Shown piece after piece: positions 16,682-21,358 of a stretch of 21,358 nt of DNA. The number at the start of each line of letters is the position of its first letter. Within the stretch, counting starts at the first letter, position 1. Both the position numbers and the translations under genes were made by a program. This DNA comes from Flavobacteriaceae bacterium UBA3179 (lineage in GTDB: Bacteria; Bacteroidota; Bacteroidia; Flavobacteriales; Flavobacteriaceae), in assembly GCA_002364245.1 (NCBI GenBank), contig DEXR01000020.1:1-21358 (forward strand). The letters run 5' to 3'. The notes under the pieces are model-generated. The model was not told where the DNA came from. It was given only the letters and a program-made list of their open reading frames with translations, and searched no databases.

Positions 16682-16752
16682 AATTAGTAAAATAGGGAGT
16701 TTACTAGATCTTATTAATTAACCGCACTTACTGAGGAGGAGTGCGGTTTTTT
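16678..16752 (+). ncRNA. Candidate small RNA, unit 2
   Basis: A predicted transcript of about 65-75 nt with the same layout as unit 1: a 5' hairpin (AGTAAA 16686-16691 / TTTACT 16700-16705, extendable by one A-U and one G-U pair) with the 8-nt loop ATAGGGAG, an AT-rich linker, and a terminator whose stem CCGCACT / AGTGCGG closely matches that of unit 1. No ATG is present. The terminator loop reads TACTGAGGAGG and contains a Shine-Dalgarno-like GAGGAGG. Shared GGGA in the 5' loops, shared terminator stem and shared promoter spacing suggest the two units arose by duplication. Identity unknown. Confidence 0.55.
16720..16752 (+). terminator. Terminator of small RNA unit 2
   Basis: A perfect 9-bp stem AACCGCACT (16720-16728) / AGTGCGGTT (16740-16748) with an 11-nt loop, followed by a run of six T (16747-16752). 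It abuts the stop codon of the convergent peroxiredoxin-like gene at 16755. On that strand the following sequence has only AATTAA, so termination is mainly in the plus direction. Confidence 0.85.
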
Positions 16753-16754
16753 AT

Positions 16755-17264
16755 TTACTTACCACCTCTAGCTGGATACTCTTCTTTAAGTATAAAATCA
16801 ATTGACTTTAGTAAATCATCAAATCCAGGTCTAGCAAAAGGCATGGTTTGTATAGAAGAACTATAAATAGTTCCGTCTTTATTTATTAAAAACAATGCTG
16901 GTTCAGAAAACACCTCGGGTTCGGCATCTTTTATAGAGTTACTAATATATAACCCCCATTCTCTGGCTTTGCTTTCAGACATTTCATATGCGAGCGGAAT
17001 GGATTCAATATCCCATTTTTCAGTGGAAATTTTTGCTCTTTTTTCAGAGTCCATACTTGCAGCTACTACGTTTACGCCCTTGTCCTTGAACGTATCAATT
17101 TTGGTCTGTAACTCTTCTAAATATTTTTTACAAACAGGGCAATGTAGGCCTCTATAAAAAATAAGCATTGTAAAATTTTCAGGTTCTTGTTTTGCTAAAT
17201 CCCAAGTTGTTCCATTAATTAAATCTAAATGCAACTCAGGTGCTCTCTCTGTTGGTTTCTTCAT
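16755..17264 (-). CDS. Peroxiredoxin-like (AhpC/TSA family) protein with CPVC motif
   Basis: A thioredoxin-fold protein of the peroxiredoxin-like family, probably reducing peroxides or acting as a thiol oxidoreductase in the cytoplasm. The 169-residue product starts MKKPTERAPEL and has the FYRGLHCPVCKKYLEEL motif after the first strand. The CxxC (CPVC) differs from the single peroxidatic Cys plus distant resolving Cys of classical AhpC. A later cis-Pro-type EPALFLINKDGTI strand is also typical. I chose the ATG at 17264: it gives the usual short lead-in before APEL. An in-frame ATG at 17318 adds 18 residues (MPCDQST...) with no family resemblance, though it cannot be excluded. It is convergent with the small RNA units and divergent from ruvB. 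Substrate unknown. Confidence 0.8.
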   Translation of the reverse strand: MKKPTERAPELHLDLINGTTWDLAKQEPENFTMLIFYRGLHCPVCKKYLEELQTKIDTFKDKGVNVVAASMDSEKRAKISTEKWDIESIPLAYEMSESKAREWGLYISNSIKDAEPEVFSEPALFLINKDGTIYSSSIQTMPFARPGFDDLLKSIDFILKEEYPARGGK

Positions 17265-17366
17265 AATTTTCTTTTTATGTAAGTTACTTAAAGGTGAGGT
17301 GCTTTGGTCACAAGGCATTATTAAATCTTGTTAAATATTTACAAAGCTTACTTGAAATACACTTTG

Positions 17367-17374
17367 TATATTTG
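17367..17374 (+). promoter_or_regulatory. -7 promoter element of ruvB (TATATTTG)
   Basis: An exact TAnnTTTG match ends only 5 nt before the ruvB ATG, so transcription would start at or within a few bases of the start codon. No -33 TTTG is found at the expected distance. If used, it predicts a leaderless or nearly leaderless mRNA. Confidence 0.45.
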
Positions 17375-17379
17375 TTTCT

Positions 17380-18402
17380 ATGAATGAACATCTGGATCCA
17401 ACGGGAGAGAATCTATCACCTCAAGAAATTGATTTAGAAAAAAAGCTACGTCCGCTAAGCTTTGAAGATTTTACAGGGCAAGACCAAGCATTAGAAAATT
17501 TACAAGTATTTGTACAGGCTGCAAATCTTAGGGATGAAGCGTTAGATCATACATTGTTCCATGGGCCACCGGGTTTAGGAAAAACCACATTGGCTCATAT
17601 TCTAGCCAACGAATTGGAAGTAGGTATTAAAGTCACCTCAGGGCCCGTATTGGATAAGCCTGGGGATTTAGCGGGTTTGCTAACCAATCTTGAAGATAGA
17701 GATGTCTTGTTTATTGATGAAATTCATCGCCTAAGCCCCATTGTTGAAGAATATCTCTATTCGGCGATGGAAGATTATAAAATTGATATTATGATTGAAA
17801 CGGGACCTAATGCTCGGACCGTTCAAATCAATTTAAACCCATTTACATTAATAGGAGCAACAACCCGTTCGGGTCTTTTAACAGCCCCTATGAGAGCACG
17901 TTTCGGCATTTCTTCAAGACTTCAATATTACACAACCGAATTGCTCACGTCTATTGTTCAGCGTAGTGCTGGTATATTAAACATTCCTATTTCTATGGAA
18001 GCAGCTATTGAAATTGCCGGAAGAAGCAGGGGGACACCACGTATTGCAAACGCACTTTTACGCAGGGTTCGAGATTTTGCACAAATAAAAGGAAACGGAA
18101 AGATAGATATTGAAATTTCAAAATTTTCTCTAAAAGCATTGAATGTAGATGCTTTCGGTTTGGATGAAATGGACAATAAAATCTTAACAACCTTAATTGA
18201 TAAATTTAAAGGCGGCCCAGTAGGGATAACCACAATTGCCACAGCAGTTTCCGAAAGTGCCGAAACGATTGAAGAAGTGTACGAACCTTTTTTAATACAA
18301 CAAGGTTTTATTGTAAGAACGCCACGAGGGCGAGAAGTAACAGCAGCAGCGTATAAACATTTAGGTAAAACCAAAGCAGGAAACCAAGGAGGCTTATTTT
18401 GA
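17380..18402 (+). CDS. ruvB: Holliday junction branch migration ATPase RuvB
   Basis: RuvB is the AAA+ hexameric motor that, with RuvA, drives branch migration of Holliday junctions during recombination and repair. The 340-residue protein has the N-terminal [12 protein letters not shown] motif (23-34), Walker [10 protein letters not shown] (62-70), Walker B FIDEIHR (111-117), the [18 protein letters not shown] stretch (159-176) with sensor 1 and the arginine finger, and a winged-helix C-terminus with [10 protein letters not shown]. The length is normal. The next in-frame Met is far inside the protein, so the ATG at 17380 is secure. The C-terminal codons for NQGGLF also hold an AAGGAGG that can serve queG, which overlaps the stop by 4 nt. 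Confidence 0.98.
   Translation: MNEHLDPTGENLSPQEIDLEKKLRPLSFEDFTGQDQALENLQVFVQAANLRDEALDHTLFHGPPGLGKTTLAHILANELEVGIKVTSGPVLDKPGDLAGLLTNLEDRDVLFIDEIHRLSPIVEEYLYSAMEDYKIDIMIETGPNARTVQINLNPFTLIGATTRSGLLTAPMRARFGISSRLQYYTTELLTSIVQRSAGILNIPISMEAAIEIAGRSRGTPRIANALLRRVRDFAQIKGNGKIDIEISKFSLKALNVDAFGLDEMDNKILTTLIDKFKGGPVGITTIATAVSESAETIEEVYEPFLIQQGFIVRTPRGREVTAAAYKHLGKTKAGNQGGLF
18386..18392 (+). promoter_or_regulatory. Shine-Dalgarno sequence of queG inside ruvB (AAGGAGG)
   Basis: AAGGAGG lies 6 nt before the TTG start of queG, the ideal spacing, and is encoded by the end of ruvB. It supports the TTG start and suggests translational coupling. It may also be a by-product of the conserved RuvB C-terminus. 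Confidence 0.55.
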
Positions 18403-19322
18403 GTCTGAAAGAAAAACACACACAACTTATTAAAACCGAAGCCAACCGCCTCGGTTTTCTTTCCTGTGGCATTAGCAAAGCCGATTTTTTAGAGGAGGAG
18501 GCACCACGGCTCGAAACCTGGCTCAAGCAGAATATGCATGGTGAGATGGGTTATATGGAAAACTATTTTGATAAACGATTAGACCCAACAAAATTGGTCC
18601 CAGGTAGTAAAAGTGTTATTTCGTTACTGCTTAATTATTTTCCTTCGGAAGAACAAAATGAAGAAAGTTATAGAATTTCAAAATATGCCTACGGAAGGGA
18701 TTATCATTTTGTGATTAAGGATAAATTAAAACAGCTTTTAAATCATATTCAGGAAGAAATTGGTGATGTTCATGGTCGTGCTTTTGTAGATTCTGCACCG
18801 GTTTTAGACAAAGCATGGGCAGCTAAAAGTGGTTTGGGGTGGATTGGTAAACACAGTAATTTATTGACCAAACAAACCGGTTCTTTTTATTTTATAGCCG
18901 AATTGATCGTCGATCTCGATCTTGAATACGATACACCCGTTACCGATCACTGTGGAAGTTGCACAGCCTGTATCGATGCCTGTCCCACCCAAGCTATAGT
19001 TGGTCCGTATGTGGTTGATGGTAGTAAGTGTATTTCATACTTGACTATCGAGTTAAAAAATGAAATTCCTACTGAGTTTTCAAATCAGATGGAAGATTGG
19101 ATGTTTGGCTGTGATATTTGCCAAGACGTCTGTCCTTGGAATCGTTTCAGTAAATCACACAATGAGCCGCTCTTCAATCCGCATCCTGAGTTGTTGAGTA
19201 ATTCAAAAAAAGATTGGGAAGAAATCACTAAAGAAGTTTTCAACGAGATTTTCAGAAAAAGTGCTGTAAAGCGGACTAAATATAAAGGGTTAAAAAGAAA
19301 TATTCAATTTTTGAAAGAATAG
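18399..19322 (+). CDS. queG: Epoxyqueuosine reductase QueG (TTG start)
   Basis: QueG is a cobalamin-dependent iron-sulfur enzyme that reduces epoxyqueuosine to queuosine at the wobble position of tRNAs, the last step of the pathway. The 307-residue protein has the N-terminal [10 protein letters not shown] motif, VDSAPVLDK (130-138) with the likely catalytic Asp131, and [12 protein letters not shown] (146-157). Two ferredoxin-type groups follow: C185/C188/C191/C195 and C238/C241/C245, with C211 as the probable remaining ligand. It lacks the C-terminal HEAT-like extension of longer forms such as E. coli QueG. No in-frame ATG occurs before residue 47, so the start must be TTG at 18399, sharing TTGA with the ruvB stop. 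That start gives the expected N-terminus. Confidence 0.95.
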   Translation: MSLKEKHTQLIKTEANRLGFLSCGISKADFLEEEAPRLETWLKQNMHGEMGYMENYFDKRLDPTKLVPGSKSVISLLLNYFPSEEQNEESYRISKYAYGRDYHFVIKDKLKQLLNHIQEEIGDVHGRAFVDSAPVLDKAWAAKSGLGWIGKHSNLLTKQTGSFYFIAELIVDLDLEYDTPVTDHCGSCTACIDACPTQAIVGPYVVDGSKCISYLTIELKNEIPTEFSNQMEDWMFGCDICQDVCPWNRFSKSHNEPLFNPHPELLSNSKKDWEEITKEVFNEIFRKSAVKRTKYKGLKRNIQFLKE

Positions 19323-19352
19323 TGTTTATAAACCCTCAAAAGAACTATAATT

Positions 19353-19790
19353 TTAATATTCGGTCATTCCTAACTTATTAACAGCTTGCTTTCGATTTGG
19401 TAAAATTGAAAAAGTCAAGTCAGTCCATGCGGTACCTTCTACTCCCTTAAGTTTATATGTATTGTCAATTTTTTTAATAGTAAAAAGAAAGTTAGATAGG
19501 TCTTTGCTTTTTTTTGAATTAACACTCTGAATATCTGTCATCCCGTATTCGTCGATAAGTTGTGTTTTAGAATCTTCAGATAAGGAAAAAGTTAAATTTT
19601 TCCAAGCACACCCTTCTTTACATTGAAGTTTGATTTTATTGCTGTCTGAATGTTCGACTATAACTAAAAATTCCTTAACATATTCTGTTTCTTTTTTTTC
19701 TTGTGATAGAATGCAAGAGGTTGATAACATCAAAAGAAGAGGTAAGAAGAAAATTTTAAAAACCTTTTTTAAATTTAATATCATCTTCAT
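19353..19790 (-). CDS. Secreted protein of unknown function with two tandem repeats
   Basis: I do not recognise this 145-residue protein. It has a basic N-terminus and a hydrophobic segment (about 10-22) ending in STSC, so it is exported. The sequence before C26 is a poor lipobox (Ser at -3), so lipidation is uncertain. The mature part consists of two repeats of about 46 residues with a 60-residue period: 40-86 and 100-145. Each contains KL, then EG-x-AW-x-x-LTFS, then a GMT near its end. Repeat 1 has two extra cysteines (C57, C61) where repeat 2 has Gly and Thr. The translated start could also be the Met at residue 3. It ends 30 nt from queG, convergent, with no clear terminator between them. 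Confidence 0.75.
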   Translation of the reverse strand: MKMILNLKKVFKIFFLPLLLMLSTSCILSQEKKETEYVKEFLVIVEHSDSNKIKLQCKEGCAWKNLTFSLSEDSKTQLIDEYGMTDIQSVNSKKSKDLSNFLFTIKKIDNTYKLKGVEGTAWTDLTFSILPNRKQAVNKLGMTEY

Positions 19791-19890
19791 TTGTTTTAAT
19801 AGTTGCTTTAATATAAAATACTAAATTTTTTTTAAAATAAAATCGTATTAAAACTTTTTTCTAGTTATATAAAATTAAAAAACAACCTTT
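19791..19890. other. AT-rich intergenic stretch
   Basis: This divergent gap between the repeat protein and maeB is extremely AT-rich with long A and T runs. No ORF, hairpin terminator or clear promoter for the minus-strand gene is visible in it. Such DNA can be bent or act as an UP-type element, but nothing here proves that. Confidence 0.4.
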
Positions 19891-19894
19891 AAAG

Positions 19895-19925
19895 TTTCAT
19901 CATTCCACTTACTCGGCTAACTTTG
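19895..19925 (+). promoter_or_regulatory. Promoter of maeB
   Basis: TAACTTTG at 19918-19925 is an exact TAnnTTTG match. TTTC at 19895-19898, 19 nt upstream, is a one-mismatch -33 element. Transcription would start near 19931, leaving a leader of about 34 nt. Confidence 0.6.
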
Positions 19926-19927
19926 TA

Positions 19928-19951
19928 AGTCATCAATTTCTTTTGATGATT
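19928..19951 (+). promoter_or_regulatory. Hairpin in the maeB leader
   Basis: CATCAA (19931-19936) pairs with TTGATG (19943-19948) around a 6-nt loop; three more pairs, one of them G-U, extend it to 9 bp (19928-19936 / 19943-19951). It occupies almost the whole predicted leader, beginning at or next to the start of transcription and ending 13 nt before the ATG. It may stabilise the mRNA or act as an operator. Confidence 0.4.
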
Positions 19952-19964
19952 AAAATTTCAGATT

Positions 19965-21358
19965 ATGAGCAAAGAAAGTAGACGTCGTGAAGCCTTAATA
20001 TACCACGCAAAACCGAAACCCGGTAAAATACAAGTAGTACCTTCAAAAAAATATGCAACACAACGCGATCTCTCATTGGCGTATTCCCCTGGAGTTGCCG
20101 AACCTTGTTTGGAAATAGAAAAAGAAACAAACAATGTTTATAAATATACCAATAAAGGAAACTTGGTTGCAGTAATTTCAAACGGTACAGCAGTATTGGG
20201 GTTAGGTAATATTGGTCCTGAAGCTTCCAAGCCTGTGATGGAAGGAAAAGGGCTGCTTTTTAAAATATTTGCAGATATTGATGTGTTTGATATTGAAGTA
20301 AGCACCGAAAATGTAGATGAATTTATTGAAACTGTTAAAAATATTTCACCAACGTTTGGGGGGATTAACTTAGAAGATATTAAAGCTCCTGAAGCCTTTG
20401 AAATTGAACGTAGGTTAAAAGAAGAACTCGATATTCCCGTAATGCATGATGATCAACATGGTACGGCTATTATCTCAGCCGCTGCTTTATTGAATGCATT
20501 AGAACTTGCTGATAAAAACATTGAAGAAGTTTCCATCGTAATAAGTGGAGCTGGGGCAGCAGCAGTTTCGTGTACTAAACTTTACAAATCGTTTGGTGCA
20601 AAAGCTGAAAATATTGTGATGTTAGACAGTAAAGGAGTAATTAGAAAAGATAGAGATACGCTTTCTGAAGAAAAAGAAGAGTTTGCAACGGCTCGAAAAA
20701 TTGATACGTTAGAGGAAGCCATGGAAAATGCAGACGTATTTGTGGGTCTTTCTATTGCAGATATTGTAAGTCCAGAGATGCTAAAAAGCATGGCAGACAA
20801 TCCAATAGTCTTTGCCATGGCCAATCCTAATCCTGAAATTGATTACGATTTAGCAATTAAAACACGTGAAGATATTATTATGGCTACGGGGCGTAGTGAC
20901 CATCCTAACCAGGTTAATAACGTGCTTGGTTTTCCTTTTATTTTTAGAGGTGCGCTAGATGTTCGTGCGACCAAGATTAATGAAGAAATGAAAATGGCAG
21001 CTGTAAAAGCTTTAGCAGAATTAGCTAAAGAACCCGTGCCAGAACAAGTTAATATCGCTTATGGTGAAACGCGATTAACTTTTGGAAGGGATTATATTAT
21101 TCCAAAACCTTTTGACCCTCGTTTGATTGCTGCTGTACCACCAGCTGTAGCCAAAGCAGCTATGGAAAGTGGCGTGGCAACAGAAGATATTGTCAACTGG
21201 CAAAAATATGAAGATGAGCTACACGAGCGTCTGGGCAGTGACAATAAGATTATACGATTGTTGTTAAATAGAGCTCGCACAAACCCCAAACGAATTGTGT
21301 TTGCTGAAGCTGACCACTTGGATGTTTTAAAGGCTGCTCAAATTGTATATGAAGAAGG
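19965..21358 (+). CDS. maeB: NADP-dependent malic enzyme with phosphotransacetylase domain (3' end missing)
   Basis: MaeB decarboxylates malate to pyruvate with reduction of NADP. The fused C-terminal phosphotransacetylase-like domain is usually regulatory, responding to acetyl-CoA. From the ATG at 19965 the frame is open to the window edge; 464 of an expected 750-760 residues are visible. Malic enzyme motifs include YSPGVAEPC with the catalytic Tyr40, MEGKG with the catalytic Lys95, MHDDQHGT (160-167, metal and substrate site) and the nucleotide-binding SGAGAAA (194-200). ATGRSDHPNQVNNVLGFPF is typical of the subfamily. The phosphotransacetylase part begins near residue 430-440 (NPKRIVFAEADHLDVLKAA). 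The gene has its own promoter and a leader hairpin. The assignment is firm; NADP over NAD preference is inferred from the fused architecture. Confidence 0.95.
   Translation, partial: MSKESRRREALIYHAKPKPGKIQVVPSKKYATQRDLSLAYSPGVAEPCLEIEKETNNVYKYTNKGNLVAVISNGTAVLGLGNIGPEASKPVMEGKGLLFKIFADIDVFDIEVSTENVDEFIETVKNISPTFGGINLEDIKAPEAFEIERRLKEELDIPVMHDDQHGTAIISAAALLNALELADKNIEEVSIVISGAGAAAVSCTKLYKSFGAKAENIVMLDSKGVIRKDRDTLSEEKEEFATARKIDTLEEAMENADVFVGLSIADIVSPEMLKSMADNPIVFAMANPNPEIDYDLAIKTREDIIMATGRSDHPNQVNNVLGFPFIFRGALDVRATKINEEMKMAAVKALAELAKEPVPEQVNIAYGETRLTFGRDYIIPKPFDPRLIAAVPPAVAKAAMESGVATEDIVNWQKYEDELHERLGSDNKIIRLLLNRARTNPKRIVFAEADHLDVLKAAQIVYEE

Noticed and set aside
16552..16705. CsrA/RsmA-binding loops (ANGGA) in the two 5' hairpins
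   Set aside because: Only the unit 2 loop fits ANGGA exactly, and CsrA is uncommon in Bacteroidota. Kept only as a remote possibility.
16539..16752. Interpretation of the small RNA region as 6S RNA, tmRNA or a riboswitch
   Set aside because: No long bulged rod as in 6S RNA, no tRNA-like end, and no downstream gene on the same strand for a riboswitch to control.
17265..17379. Promoter for the minus-strand peroxiredoxin-like gene
   Set aside because: The closest match on that strand (TAAGCTTTG) has three instead of two bases between TA and TTTG and no -33 element; not strong enough to list.
17958..18425. 155-residue minus-strand frame across the end of ruvB
   Set aside because: Antisense to the conserved RuvB C-terminus, with no signal of its own.

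Overview
The window looks like chromosomal DNA of a flavobacterium (Bacteroidota, probably Flavobacteriaceae; genus not determined). Three things point there. The DNA is AT-rich. Several upstream regions carry the Bacteroidota sigma-A -7 element TAnnTTTG, and most starts lack a Shine-Dalgarno sequence. The respiratory operon joins an alternative complex III (ACIII) directly to an aa3-type cytochrome oxidase, as in known flavobacteria. No mobile element, CRISPR array, tRNA or rRNA was seen.

Layout. (1) 1-3867: the 3' part of nusA, then infB (translation initiation factor 2), ending at a bidirectional terminator (3895-3926). (2) 3945-4340, minus strand: a small secreted SPOR-domain protein, divergent from the next operon. 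(3) 4555-16411, plus strand: actA-actB-actC-actD-actE-actF-coxB-coxA, eight tightly spaced genes ending in a strong terminator (16439-16467). (4) 16465-16754: no protein gene, but two consecutive units, each with a promoter-like sequence, a 5' hairpin with a GGGA-containing 8-nt loop, and an intrinsic terminator. I read these as a pair of related small RNA genes. (5) 16755-17264, minus strand: a peroxiredoxin-like thiol protein. (6) 17380-19322: ruvB and queG, overlapping by 4 nt. (7) 19353-19790, minus strand: an unrecognised secreted protein made of two internal repeats. (8) 19965-end: maeB, malic enzyme with a C-terminal phosphotransacetylase domain, cut by the window edge.

How the genes work together. 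ActC/ActF with ActB/ActA/ActE oxidise menaquinol and pass electrons through Fe-S clusters and c-type hemes to the CuA centre of CoxB and the heme a / heme a3-CuB centre of CoxA, where O2 is reduced. Subunit III of the oxidase and its assembly factors are not in the window. Lineage-flavoured additions are an extra monoheme domain on ActA, a cytoplasmic helix-hairpin-helix-like tail on ActC, and a His-rich periplasmic loop on ActF. The flanking genes (translation, Holliday junction processing, queuosine synthesis, malate metabolism) are housekeeping.

The best candidates for something undescribed are the tandem small RNA pair downstream of coxA, the ActC tail, and the duplicated-repeat secreted protein. 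All identifications come from reading the sequence; no database search was run.
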